DNA of 64,000 nucleotides. It comes from MWBF01 sp040772005 (GTDB lineage: Bacteria; Chloroflexota; Anaerolineae; CG2-30-64-16). Under the pieces are notes generated by a model that was given only the letters and a program-made list of their open reading frames with translations, did not search any database and was not told the DNA's origin. The position numbers and the translations under genes were made by a program. The stretch is from NCBI GenBank assembly GCA_040772005.1, contig JAXGYZ010000010.1, positions 124,001 to 188,000 on the forward strand, given 5' to 3'. Positions 17,477-26,074 of this stretch are shown in pieces. Position 1 is the stretch's first letter, and each line of letters opens with the position of its first letter.

Positions 17477-18388
17477 ATGTCCACTAATATGCCCGCTCCC
17501 ACTCTCACTATTGCGCCGGAAAAGCGCGCACAGCGCGGCGTCTCACCTTGGGCGCGCGATCTCGCTGCCTTTTTCCGCAACCCGCTGGCGATTACCGGTA
17601 CGGTGATCCTGGTGGCTATTATCCTGGTGGCCGTGTTTGCGCCGCTGCTGGCGCCGTTTCCCAAGGGGTACGGCACCGCAGGCGACATTCTGCAGCCGCC
17701 CTCTGCCGCGCACTGGTTCGGCACGGACGACCTGGGCCTCAGCATTTACGGCGAGGTGGTCTGGGGCGCGCGCGTGACCATCATCATTGGCGTGCTGGCC
17801 TCCGTCCTCGCCCTGCTGATCGGTGTGCCCATTGGCCTGATTGGCGGGTTCTACAAGGGCAAGGTGGACGCGGTCCTGACCGGCTTGACCGATGTCTTTC
17901 TGAGCCTGCCCATGTTGCCCCTGATGATCCTCATGGCGGCGGTGTTGGGGCCTTCCCTGGGCAACACGGCCCTGGTTATCGGCCTGGTGTCCTGGCCGCA
18001 GACCGCGCGCGTAGTGCGCGGCGTCACGCTCTCTACGACCGGCCAGCCCTTTGTGGAGGCCGCGGTGTCCGTCGGCTGCAAGACGGGGCGCCTCCTGCGC
18101 CAGCACATCCTGCCCAGCGCCGTGCCGATCCTGGTGGTCAATATGCTGCTGACCATCTCCCGTGCCATCCTCTCCGAGGCCGGCCTGAGCTTCCTGGGCC
18201 TCGGAGACCCGCTGCAGTGGTCGTGGGGCAAGATCCTGCAGAACGCCCAGGTCAGCGGCGCGTTCGCAACGGCCTGGTGGTTTGCCTTTTTCCCCAGCCT
18301 CGCAATCGCCCTGCTTGTCATTGCAACGACCTTTGTGGGCACCGTGCTGAACGAGATTGCCAACCCGCATCTCAAACGCCGGTCATAG
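17477..18388 (+). CDS. Peptide ABC transporter permease, DppC type (second system)
   Basis: 303 residues from the ATG at 17477, 4 nt after the preceding stop; an in-frame ATG at 17411 would overlap the preceding gene by 62 bp. A Pro-rich N-terminus precedes TM1 (ITGTVILVAIILVAVFAPLL), the loop HWFGTDDLGLSIYGEV and the BPD_transp_1 domain with the EAA loop EAAVSVGCKTGRLLRQHIL. It forms a heterodimer with the DppB-type subunit. The motor must come from elsewhere, most simply from the DppD/DppF-type ATPases at 5796-7801. Confidence 0.93.
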   Translation: MSTNMPAPTLTIAPEKRAQRGVSPWARDLAAFFRNPLAITGTVILVAIILVAVFAPLLAPFPKGYGTAGDILQPPSAAHWFGTDDLGLSIYGEVVWGARVTIIIGVLASVLALLIGVPIGLIGGFYKGKVDAVLTGLTDVFLSLPMLPLMILMAAVLGPSLGNTALVIGLVSWPQTARVVRGVTLSTTGQPFVEAAVSVGCKTGRLLRQHILPSAVPILVVNMLLTISRAILSEAGLSFLGLGDPLQWSWGKILQNAQVSGAFATAWWFAFFPSLAIALLVIATTFVGTVLNEIANPHLKRRS

Positions 18389-18430
18389 GGCGTACTCTGA
18401 ATCGAAAGGCAGTCGAAAGGAACAGATATC

Positions 18431-19594
18431 ATGCGTCTGACCGAAAGCTTTTACCGGCGGAAGGTTGCGGCCTTGCAGGCTGCGCTCGCCGAGCGGAACC
18501 TGGATGGCCTGGTGGTCTTCAACCATCACCAGATTTATTACCTGGTCGGCTTCTTCTTCACGCCCACCGAGCGGCCCATCGTGCTCTTCGTGCCGCGCGC
18601 GGGCGACCCGGTCCTCTTTATACCCAAGCTGGAGGAGAATTACGTCCATGAGGGCGGCTGGACGCCGGATGTGGAGGTTTATTTCGAATATCCCGGCGTG
18701 GTCCATCCCGTTGACTGGATGTGCCAGCGCCTCGCGGCGCGCGGCTTCGGCAAGGCAGCGCTTGGCTTCGAGGGCGGGCTGAGCGTCTCCGGCTATGCCC
18801 GGCTGGGCCGCGAGATGCCGGGCGCGGAGTGGGTGCAGGCCGACATCGTCGGCGACATGCGCCTGATCAAAGACCCCGAGGAGATCGAGCTCCACCGCAA
18901 GGCGGCATTCTACTCCGACTACATGGTGCACGAGGGCGTCAAGCTTATGCAGTCCGGGGCCAATCCTTCGGAGGCCGACCTCGAGCGCCACATGTCCAAC
19001 CTGGTCATCGACAAGATGCAGGCTGAAATGGGCGATCTGGTGGTGGTGTCGATGCTGGCCGGCGCGCTGGTTAACTCCGGCCCGCGCTCGGCCTTCCCGC
19101 ACGGCCTGCCTTCGTCCCGGCGGCCGGGGCCGGGCGATAACCTGATTCTCAGCGTGGGTTGTGCGGTGGGTGGCTACTTCGCGGAAAGCGAGCGCACGTT
19201 CTTCATCGGCGAGCCGACCGCCCTGCAGCGCGAGCGTTTCGAGGCAGCCCGCAACGCCCAGGAGATTGGATTCCAGGCGCTCGCTCCCGGCGCACGCTGC
19301 TCGGATGCTAACCGCCGGTGCCTGGACGCCATCCGCGCGTCCGGCATGGGCGAGTACATCATGCACCGGCTGGGCCACGGCATCGGCATCCAGAACCATG
19401 AGCCGCCGTGGGTGGAGGATGGCGACCACACCATCCTGCAGCCGGGCATGGTCGTTTCCTGTGAGCCGGGCATCTACTGTCCGGGGCAGGGCGGCTATCG
19501 TATTTCCGACACGGTTCTCGTGACGCCCGATGGTCCCGAACGCCTGACCTCATTCCCGCGCGATATCGAGTCCGTCATCATAGAACTGGACTGA
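18431..19594 (+). CDS. M24/creatinase-fold protein with substituted metal ligands
   Basis: 387 residues. The creatinase N-terminal domain (about 1-150) is followed by a pita-bread domain. The five metal ligands of Xaa-Pro aminopeptidases (D, D, H, E, E) read Ser241 (LILSVG), Glu252 (YFAESERTF), His316 (LGHGIGIQNHE), Glu345 (CEPGIY) and Ser359 (YRISD). Three of five are changed, as in the metal-independent members of this fold (creatinase and ectoine hydrolase are established examples). It therefore probably hydrolyses an amidine, lactam or amide bond without a metal, rather than Xaa-Pro peptides. RBS AAAGGAA precedes the ATG. It sits directly after the permease genes. Confidence 0.87.
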   Translation: MRLTESFYRRKVAALQAALAERNLDGLVVFNHHQIYYLVGFFFTPTERPIVLFVPRAGDPVLFIPKLEENYVHEGGWTPDVEVYFEYPGVVHPVDWMCQRLAARGFGKAALGFEGGLSVSGYARLGREMPGAEWVQADIVGDMRLIKDPEEIELHRKAAFYSDYMVHEGVKLMQSGANPSEADLERHMSNLVIDKMQAEMGDLVVVSMLAGALVNSGPRSAFPHGLPSSRRPGPGDNLILSVGCAVGGYFAESERTFFIGEPTALQRERFEAARNAQEIGFQALAPGARCSDANRRCLDAIRASGMGEYIMHRLGHGIGIQNHEPPWVEDGDHTILQPGMVVSCEPGIYCPGQGGYRISDTVLVTPDGPERLTSFPRDIESVIIELD

Positions 19595-19603
19595 GAGCGA
19601 GTC

Positions 19604-21019
19604 ATGCCAGAGCAAAACATGCCAGAAGACATCATGCGCTATCTCGAAGCGCACCACCAGGAGGACGTGGAGGCAGTGCGCGCATACCTGCGCCAGCCTT
19701 CCATCAGCTACACCGGAGAGGGCATCGCGCAGACTGCGGAGCTGACGCGGCAGATGATCGCGGATCTGGGCGGCGAGGCGCGCGTCATCCAAACAGCGGG
19801 CCATCCGCTCGTCTACGGCCGGCTGGACGAGGGCGCACCGCACACCCTCCTGTATTACACCATGTACGACGTGATGCCTGCGGAGGAGCCGGATTGGTCG
19901 GTGCCGCCCTTCGCTGCGGAGATTGTGGACCTACCGAAATATGGGCCGTCCATCGTCGCCCGCGGCGCGGTCAATACGAAGGGCCCGACCGCTGCTTTCT
20001 TCCAGGCCCTGCGCGGCTACAAGGCTGTGCGCGGCAAGCTGCCCGTCAATCTCATCTTCATCATCGAGGGCGAGGAGGAAATGGGCTCCCGCCAGTTCAA
20101 CAAGTTTGTACCGGCCCATCTCGAGCTCTTCCGGGATGCTGAAGCGGCCATCTTCCCCTTCTTTGAGCAGGACGAGGCGCTGCAGACCTTCCTGACCCTG
20201 GGCACGAAGGGGATCCTCTACTTCGAGCTGAAGGCCAGGGGCGGCGACTGGGGCGGCCCCCGCTCGCGGGGGATTCATGGCTCCTTCGCTGCCTGGGTGC
20301 ACAACCCGGTCTGGCGGCTCGTGCAGGCCCTGGCAACTATGGTAGGGCCGGATGACCGGATCCTGGTGGAGGGGCTGGGCGACGGCGCGCTGGAGATTCC
20401 GCAATCCGAGCGCGAACTGATGGCGCAGAATGCCGACCTCTTCGACGAGGCCGCATTCCTGGATGCCTACGATGTGGCCCGCTTCAAATGGCCTGGCGAG
20501 GGGCTGCCCGTGTGGGAGAAGCTGTTCTCCCAGCCGACCCTTAACATCGACGGTATATGGGGCGGGTACACCGGTCCGGAGACCAAGACCCTGCTGCCCC
20601 ACGAGGCCACGGTTAAGATGGACGTGCGCATGGTGCCGGAGATGGACCCCGACCAAACGGTCGCGGCCATCCGCAATCACCTGGACCGCCACGGGTTCAG
20701 CGATATCGAGATGACGGTCTACAACAAGTATCCCTGGTCCAAGGTGGCCCTGGAGGAGCCGGTGGTGCAGGCCATGCTCCGTGCGTACGAGCAGCTCGGC
20801 CACCGCGTGCAGGTCCAACCCCTGAATCCCGGCTCCGCGCCGTACTGGATCTTCGAGCGTGTGCTGGGCATTCCTTATGTGACGGGCGGCCTGGGCCATG
20901 GCTCGCGCCAACATTCGAGCGACGAATACTGCACGGTGCAGGGCATCCTGGACTTCGAGAAGTCGATGGTGCTGCTGCTGGAAAACTATGCGGAGAGTTC
21001 CCATGTGGGCAGAGATTAG
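19604..21019 (+). CDS. M20-family hydrolase with substituted metal ligands
   Basis: 471 residues with the M20/CNDP architecture: the catalytic domain is interrupted by a dimerisation domain (about 200-380; GIHGSFAAWVHNP). The usual GHxDV zinc motif reads YTMYDV (Met87 for His; Asp89 kept). The bridging Asp of RGAxDDKG reads RGAVNTKG (Asn124). The catalytic Glu segment EGEEEMGS (155-161) and the terminal His437 (RQHSSDEY) are intact. Loss of a His ligand and of the bridging carboxylate makes an ordinary two-zinc dipeptidase unlikely. It begins 9 nt after the M24 stop, in one operon. Confidence 0.87.
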   Translation: MPEQNMPEDIMRYLEAHHQEDVEAVRAYLRQPSISYTGEGIAQTAELTRQMIADLGGEARVIQTAGHPLVYGRLDEGAPHTLLYYTMYDVMPAEEPDWSVPPFAAEIVDLPKYGPSIVARGAVNTKGPTAAFFQALRGYKAVRGKLPVNLIFIIEGEEEMGSRQFNKFVPAHLELFRDAEAAIFPFFEQDEALQTFLTLGTKGILYFELKARGGDWGGPRSRGIHGSFAAWVHNPVWRLVQALATMVGPDDRILVEGLGDGALEIPQSERELMAQNADLFDEAAFLDAYDVARFKWPGEGLPVWEKLFSQPTLNIDGIWGGYTGPETKTLLPHEATVKMDVRMVPEMDPDQTVAAIRNHLDRHGFSDIEMTVYNKYPWSKVALEEPVVQAMLRAYEQLGHRVQVQPLNPGSAPYWIFERVLGIPYVTGGLGHGSRQHSSDEYCTVQGILDFEKSMVLLLENYAESSHVGRD

Positions 21020-21845
21020 CGGCAACCGGCATTACTATGAGGTCCTCGGCGCAGAAAACCGCCAGGCCATCCTGACCTTCCACGGCGCGCCCGGCATGGG
21101 CAGCCATCGGGAGCCCCTGGCTTCCTGGGGCCGGCTGGCCGACCGGTACAAGGTGGTCGTGCAGGATCAGCGAGGAAGCGGGCAGTCGGGCCTCAACCCG
21201 CCTTTCACCCACCGGCAGTGGGTGGAGGACGCTGAGGCGTTGCGCCAGTTGCTCGGCCTGGGCAAGGTGATCGTGGCAGGCGGCTCCTACGGCGGCTACC
21301 TGTCCCAGGAATACGCGCTGGCGTATCCTGAGAGCGTGGTGGCCGTGCTGCTGCGCGATACCGGCGCGGACCACAGCCATGACAAGGAGGCGGAGGCGCA
21401 GGCGCTCTCCAGCCCGCGCACGCGCGACAAGCTCGACTATTCCAAGTTCCGGCGCATTATGGACGGCCAGTGTCTGTCGGACGACGACATGCGCGACTGC
21501 TTCGCCGAGATCCAGCCGCTCTATAACGTCAACTGGGACCCGGTGAAGGACGCCGAGCGGCTGCACACCATCCCGTGGCATCATGCCACGCACAACTATG
21601 CCTTCAGCCACAACCTGCCGGGCTGGGATATCAAGCCCCGGCTGCACGAGGTCACCGTGCCGGTGCTCATCACGCACGGCCGGCACGACTGGATTATCCC
21701 GGTCGCGGCCGCGGAGGAGATGCAGCGCCTGTACCCCAATGCCGAGCTGGCCATCTTCGAGAACAGCGGCCATTCGCCGCAAATCGAGGAAGTCGAACTG
21801 TGGGAACAGACGGTCCGGCGTTTTCTGGCCGACCATAATCTATAG
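21003..21845 (+). CDS. Alpha/beta hydrolase, proline iminopeptidase-like
   Basis: 280 residues from the ATG at 21003, which overlaps the M20 gene by 17 bp; the frame is open upstream but lies within M20 coding sequence. The oxyanion segment FHGAPGMGSH, DQRGSGQS and the nucleophile elbow GGSYGG (Ser95) are typical of the proline iminopeptidase/S33 group. Asp229 (HGRHDW) and His257 (NSGHSPQ) complete the triad. Unlike its metallo-type neighbours it keeps an intact active site. The cap domain (about 120-215) is family-specific and determines the substrate. It probably cleaves an N-terminal residue, amide or ester of the imported compound. Confidence 0.88.
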   Translation: MWAEISGNRHYYEVLGAENRQAILTFHGAPGMGSHREPLASWGRLADRYKVVVQDQRGSGQSGLNPPFTHRQWVEDAEALRQLLGLGKVIVAGGSYGGYLSQEYALAYPESVVAVLLRDTGADHSHDKEAEAQALSSPRTRDKLDYSKFRRIMDGQCLSDDDMRDCFAEIQPLYNVNWDPVKDAERLHTIPWHHATHNYAFSHNLPGWDIKPRLHEVTVPVLITHGRHDWIIPVAAAEEMQRLYPNAELAIFENSGHSPQIEEVELWEQTVRRFLADHNL

Positions 21846-21863
21846 GCCCTGAGGAGGTCCTCC

Positions 21864-23066
21864 GTGAAGCACAAGAATTACAACGGTTACCAGTCCTTCC
21901 AGTATCTCGAGCCCGGGACAGATTACCAACCCTTCAAGCTCGCCAAGCAGATTGGCCGTGTTGAAGCGTACACCGTCCCTGTGACCGAGGAGCAGGAGGC
22001 GCGCGTGCAGGCCCTCCTGGCACAGAATCTGGTCGTCTCGGTGCACGATCATACGTTCGTCACCCCGGATGATGTGACGCAAATCTTCGACTATAACCGC
22101 ACCGGCCGCAACTGGACCGGCTACGAGGGCCTCGCAGTGTCGGGCATCGACATCGTCGTCGAGAATTTCATGGACGGCACCGCCATGATTACCTCGAAGT
22201 CCGGCTGGAAGTGGACCGATATCATCCATGACCTGGGCATCCGTTACAGCGATTTTGCGCACCAGGACATGATCATCAAGGCTGAGACCCTCGCAGACCT
22301 CGAGCGGGCCAAGCCCGAGGGCAAGATCGCGCTGGTGTCGTGTATCGAGTCCGCGACGCCGGTCGAAAACGAAGTGGACCGCGTGGACGTGCTCTACGGT
22401 CTCGGCGTGCGCATCATGGGCATCACCTACTCCGAGTCGAACGGCCTGGGCTCCGGCCTGCGCGAGGCCAATGACGGCGGCCTGACCCAGTTCGGTCGCC
22501 AGGTCGTGCGACGCATGAATCAGCTGGGCATGACGATCGACACCTCCCACTGCGGCGACCGGACTGCGGCCGATGTCATCGAGGCCAGCGAGAAGCCCAC
22601 CATGATTACGCACGTCGGCGCGCGGGCCCTGTGGGATTCCAACCGCCTCAAGCCGGACTACGTGCTCAAGGCCTGTGCGGAGAAAGGCGGGGTGATCGGC
22701 ATCGAGGCCGCGCCGCACACCACGTTGACCCAGCGGCACCCGCTGCACTCCATCGAATCCTACATGGAGCACTTCGAGTACGTCGCGAACCTGTGCGGCA
22801 TCGACCATGTCTGCTTCGGCCCCGACACGCTGTTCGGTGACCACGTCGGCCTGCACCATGCCTTTGCCGCGGCGCTCTCCATCGGCGCGACCCGGAAGCG
22901 CGTCCAGGTGGAGGAAGTGCCCTACGTCAAGGGCCTGGAGAATCCCGCTGAGGTCTTCCCGAACGTCGTGCGCTGGCTGGTGGCACACGGCTACAGCGAC
23001 GAGGACATTGCAAAGGTCGTGGGTCTGAACCCGCTGCGCGTGTGGCGGGAGACCTGGGCGCGCTAG
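21864..23066 (+). CDS. M19-type (membrane dipeptidase-like) hydrolase with HxH metal motif
   Basis: 400 residues starting at GTG 21864, preceded by GAGGAGG. It has a TIM-barrel M19 fold: Glu162 (SCIESA), His229 (IDTSHCG), His250 (ITHVGARAL) and Asp321 (CFGPD) correspond to the established ligands and general acid/base. The first motif, normally HxD, reads His61-Asp62-His63 (VSVHDHTF), that is HxH. An HxH pair is normal in other amidohydrolases but unusual here. No signal peptide is visible, so it acts in the cytoplasm. Bacterial M19 enzymes hydrolyse dipeptides including L-D forms, which fits the racemase in the island. 18 nt after the preceding gene. Confidence 0.87.
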   Translation: MKHKNYNGYQSFQYLEPGTDYQPFKLAKQIGRVEAYTVPVTEEQEARVQALLAQNLVVSVHDHTFVTPDDVTQIFDYNRTGRNWTGYEGLAVSGIDIVVENFMDGTAMITSKSGWKWTDIIHDLGIRYSDFAHQDMIIKAETLADLERAKPEGKIALVSCIESATPVENEVDRVDVLYGLGVRIMGITYSESNGLGSGLREANDGGLTQFGRQVVRRMNQLGMTIDTSHCGDRTAADVIEASEKPTMITHVGARALWDSNRLKPDYVLKACAEKGGVIGIEAAPHTTLTQRHPLHSIESYMEHFEYVANLCGIDHVCFGPDTLFGDHVGLHHAFAAALSIGATRKRVQVEEVPYVKGLENPAEVFPNVVRWLVAHGYSDEDIAKVVGLNPLRVWRETWAR

Positions 23067-23078
23067 GAGACATCGCAC

Positions 23079-24824
23079 ATGACCAACCTGACATCGCTCG
23101 AAGAGAGCGTCCTGCAGTCTGTCGATTCGGCTGAGCTCTGGCGCAGCGTGGAGTACCTGTCACAGGTTGACCGCACCTCCGCGACCGAGGGCGAATACGA
23201 GGCCGTGGATTGGCTGGCCGCGAAGCTGGCCGAGTATGGCATCTCCTATGAGGTCCACGAGTTCGAAGGCTACCTGAGCTTTCCGATCCGCGCGACCCTG
23301 CGCATCTTGGCGCCGGAGCAGCGCGAGATTCGCGCTAAGACGCGTGCGTTCGGCGCCAACACGCCGCCCCAGGGATTGGAGGGCGAGCTCGTCTTCGTGC
23401 CCAGCAGCGTGGCCGGCATCGGGTTCCAGGCGCTCGACAACCAGTATGAGGGCTACGATGTGCGCGGCAAGATCGTGCTGTCCCCGCGCGGCGGGCCGGA
23501 CGGCGTGTACGATGCCATGAAGGCCGGCGCGATCGCGCACATCCACTACTGGCCCTCGCCGGAAGATGCCATCCACGAGATGATTGCCACGACGGTGTGG
23601 GGTGCGCCCACGCCCGAATCGGCCTCGCGCATCCCCTCGATCCCCTCTATCTCGGTCAACAACGAGAGCGGGCTGTATCTGCGGAGCCTGTGCGAACAGG
23701 GACCGGTGAAGGTGCGCTTGCTGGCGCAGACCGAGACGGGCTGGCGCAAGCTGAAGCTGCCCGTCGCAACGATTCCCGCGGCGGAGGAGACAGGGGATTA
23801 CTTCCTCGTCGGCGGTCACCTGGATGCCTGGTACGTGGGCGTAACCGATAACGCGACGGGCAGCGCGGCCATGCTCGAGCTGGCCCGGATCCTCCATGCG
23901 CACCGCGACCAGTTGAAGCGGGGAGTCAAGGTTGGCTGGTGGGTCGGCCATTCCTATGGCCGCTACTCCGGCTCGACGTGGTACTGCGACAACTTCTACA
24001 ACGACCTGCGCCGCAACTGCGTTGGCTACATGGACATCGATTCGCCCGGGGTCAAGGGCGCGACAGTCTACGACGAGGTCAGCGCGATGGCCGAGAACTG
24101 GCACATCGTCGAGGGCTGTATTCGCGATGTCACCGGGACGCAGGCCGGTCGCGAGCGCCCGCCGCGCGCGGGCGACTACTCGTTCCACGGCGCGGGCCTG
24201 CCCGCCATGTTCATGCTGATGGGCAACCTGCCCAAGGAGCAGCGCTTCAACGTGGGCGGTTCGGGCATGGGCTGGTGGTGGCATACGGAGTATGACACGC
24301 TGGAGTGGGCCGATGCGGGCGTGCTGGCGCAGGATACGAAGATCTATGCCCTTGCCATCCTGCGGATCATCCAGAGCACGATCCTGCCCTATCGTCATGC
24401 CGCGGTGGCGGACGAGTTCATCGCGGCCCTGACCGACATCCAGCAGGAGTCCGGCGACCGGTTCGATCTGGGGCCGGTGCAGCAGGCGCTGGCCGAACTG
24501 AAGGCGGCGGCCGAAGCAGCCGATGCCGCGCTGCCCGCTATCCCCTCGGAGCGCGCAGAGGGTGCGAACCGGCTGATCCTCCAGGTGGAGCGCGCGCTGA
24601 TCCCTATCAACTACAGCCGCTGCGAGGACACCGACCATGACCCGGCCATGTACCATCCGGTATTCCCGCTGATGGATGACGCGCGCAAGCTGGCCCACAT
24701 GAACCCGGCCTCGGACGAGTACGGCTTTATGCGCACGCGTCTCGTCCGCAGCCGCAACCGCGTCCTGCAGAGCTTCGAGGTGGCGACCGAGGCGCTGAGG
24801 GAGTTGGCGGCCCTGGCTGCCTAG
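23079..24824 (+). CDS. M28-family hydrolase with PA-like insert, paralogue of the minus-strand one
   Basis: 581 residues, colinear with the protein at 11740-13518. GGHLDAWYVG (His247, Asp249), TDNATGSAA (Asp257), YMDIDSPG (Asp321) and WWHTEYD (His402) are kept. The Glu-Glu pair is again missing, with VGHSYGRYSGS at 289-299. The PA-like region with FGANTPPQGLEGELV matches the paralogue (FSANTPPLGLTGELI). The shared unusual motif argues that these form a distinct M28 subfamily. It is the last gene of the rightward operon and a strong hairpin follows. No signal peptide is seen, so the substrate is probably met after import. Confidence 0.86.
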   Translation: MTNLTSLEESVLQSVDSAELWRSVEYLSQVDRTSATEGEYEAVDWLAAKLAEYGISYEVHEFEGYLSFPIRATLRILAPEQREIRAKTRAFGANTPPQGLEGELVFVPSSVAGIGFQALDNQYEGYDVRGKIVLSPRGGPDGVYDAMKAGAIAHIHYWPSPEDAIHEMIATTVWGAPTPESASRIPSIPSISVNNESGLYLRSLCEQGPVKVRLLAQTETGWRKLKLPVATIPAAEETGDYFLVGGHLDAWYVGVTDNATGSAAMLELARILHAHRDQLKRGVKVGWWVGHSYGRYSGSTWYCDNFYNDLRRNCVGYMDIDSPGVKGATVYDEVSAMAENWHIVEGCIRDVTGTQAGRERPPRAGDYSFHGAGLPAMFMLMGNLPKEQRFNVGGSGMGWWWHTEYDTLEWADAGVLAQDTKIYALAILRIIQSTILPYRHAAVADEFIAALTDIQQESGDRFDLGPVQQALAELKAAAEAADAALPAIPSERAEGANRLILQVERALIPINYSRCEDTDHDPAMYHPVFPLMDDARKLAHMNPASDEYGFMRTRLVRSRNRVLQSFEVATEALRELAALAA

Positions 24825-24863
24825 CGCTGATCACTCCTCGGATCGTTCCGGCTCGTCAATGAC

Positions 24864-24913
24864 AAGGCCGGGGAGACCACTGCGTGTACCTGCGCAGCAG
24901 TCTCCCCGGCCTT
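24864..24913 (+). terminator. Terminator of the rightward hydrolase operon
   Basis: AAGGCCGGGGAGAC / GTCTCCCCGGCCTT is a perfect 14-bp stem enclosing a 22-nt loop that can itself pair (CTGCG/CGCAG). It lies between convergent genes ending at 24824 and 24969. It is followed by ATGCGTTTCTG on the plus strand, with AAGG/CCTT at the base acting as short A/U tracts. Confidence 0.75.
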
Positions 24914-24968
24914 ATGCGTTTCTGCCGCACTGGAGCAGGTGACGGCGGACTGCCGCCCGCGCCAGGTC

Positions 24969-25967
24969 CTATCTGCCGTAAGGCGGACCCGATATGCCGT
25001 CGATCTGCCAGATTTCGCCGCCCAGCGTCACGACGTAGGCGGTGTCGCCGATGATCTCGAGCGAGGTCGGTTGGTTCAGTTCGTCTGCGACGATATCGAA
25101 CGTGCCGCTGCTGTTGACCCGCACCAGGCTGCCGGTGTTCGGCAGCGCCGGAGCGCCCGCGCCTCCGCCCCCGTAAGTGCCCTGCGCAAGGCCGAAGAGG
25201 TCGCGGCCGCGACCGAACTTCACATCGACCAGCAGCGGTGCGCCCGCCGCCACCACGGTGGTGTCCGGTGACGACGTGCCGAACGAGATGATTCGCCCAT
25301 CCTCCGGCAAGTGCGGCACGGCGCCGGCTTCGGCCATATACACGGTGTTGCCGTGGATCGCCAGCCCCGTGGGCACATTGTTCCCGAACCGAATCACCTC
25401 GCTGATCTCGCCGTCAAGCGTGACGGATAATACGCGATTGTGGTGCCCGTCGGTGACCAGGAATCCACCGCGGTAGGTCTCAAGGGCATACTGGACTCCG
25501 GTCTGCAGGTCAACGGGGTAACCGGGCAGGTGGTTCATGGAGTATGCGCCCAGGTCTGCGATGACGGTGAATGTGTCCGGCCCGTCTACCCGGTAGATGC
25601 CGACGATGTCGTCCGGGTCGCCGCCGAGTTCGGCGCCTACGACGGTAACCAATACGTAGGCAGTCGAGCCCATGAACGCAATATCCATCGCCCCACCGAT
25701 GTGGATGATCGAGTTCGGCAGCCCGCTGGCGTATACCGAGACGTCACCGGTCTTCGGATCAACCCGCAGCACCCGACCGGCCGCACCCTCGGTGACATAC
25801 AGCGCACCAGCCGGCCCGATGGTGCTGCCTGAGCCGCTTGCCATGCCCGTCACCAGTACCGAGGTGCTCGGCTCTTCGGCTCTCATCGGCCCCGCATTCG
25901 CTCGGTTGCCGCCAAGCAGCACTGCACAAGCCAGGAGCAGGGCCATCAACACGTTCTTCCCTTTCAT
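24969..25967 (-). CDS. Secreted ScyD/ScyE-like beta-propeller protein
   Basis: 332 residues from the ATG at 25967, which has AAGGAAGG upstream; an earlier in-frame ATG at 25985 lacks one. A Sec signal (VLMALLLACAVLLGG, cleavage near ANA-G) leads into NHL/SMP-30-like repeats (GPAGALYVTEGAAGRVLRVD, GGFLVTDGHHNRVLSV, GLAIHGNTVYMAEAG). This is characteristic of the ScyD/ScyE family. Founding members are in the cyanobacterial scytonemin cluster, but the family is widespread and usually of unknown function. No scytonemin genes are seen here, so no pigment role is claimed. It stands alone between a terminator and a divergent regulator. Confidence 0.82.
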   Translation of the reverse strand: MKGKNVLMALLLACAVLLGGNRANAGPMRAEEPSTSVLVTGMASGSGSTIGPAGALYVTEGAAGRVLRVDPKTGDVSVYASGLPNSIIHIGGAMDIAFMGSTAYVLVTVVGAELGGDPDDIVGIYRVDGPDTFTVIADLGAYSMNHLPGYPVDLQTGVQYALETYRGGFLVTDGHHNRVLSVTLDGEISEVIRFGNNVPTGLAIHGNTVYMAEAGAVPHLPEDGRIISFGTSSPDTTVVAAGAPLLVDVKFGRGRDLFGLAQGTYGGGGAGAPALPNTGSLVRVNSSGTFDIVADELNQPTSLEIIGDTAYVVTLGGEIWQIDGISGPPYGR

Positions 25968-25985
25968 CGCTGTCCTTCCTTTCAT

Positions 25986-26074
25986 ACTTGTTCTCTATTC
26001 CACCTTATAGTGGTATACTATTTAGCAAGTGATCGTGAATTTATCGTGCTTTGAACGTGTCTTGCGAGGGTGAT
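25986..26074. promoter_or_regulatory. Divergent promoter region between ScyD-like gene and BTAD regulator
   Basis: On the plus strand there is an extended -10, TGGTATACT (26011-26019), with a poor -35 (TTCTCT, 25991-25996). On the minus strand, TATAAG (26009-26004) could be the -10 of the secreted-protein gene, again with a weak -35. The two -10 elements nearly abut, so the two genes may be reciprocally controlled. Confidence 0.4.

Noticed and set aside
24969..25967. Scytonemin pathway gene
   Set aside because: ScyD/ScyE-like propellers are widespread; no ScyA, ScyB, ScyC or aromatic-biosynthesis genes are near.
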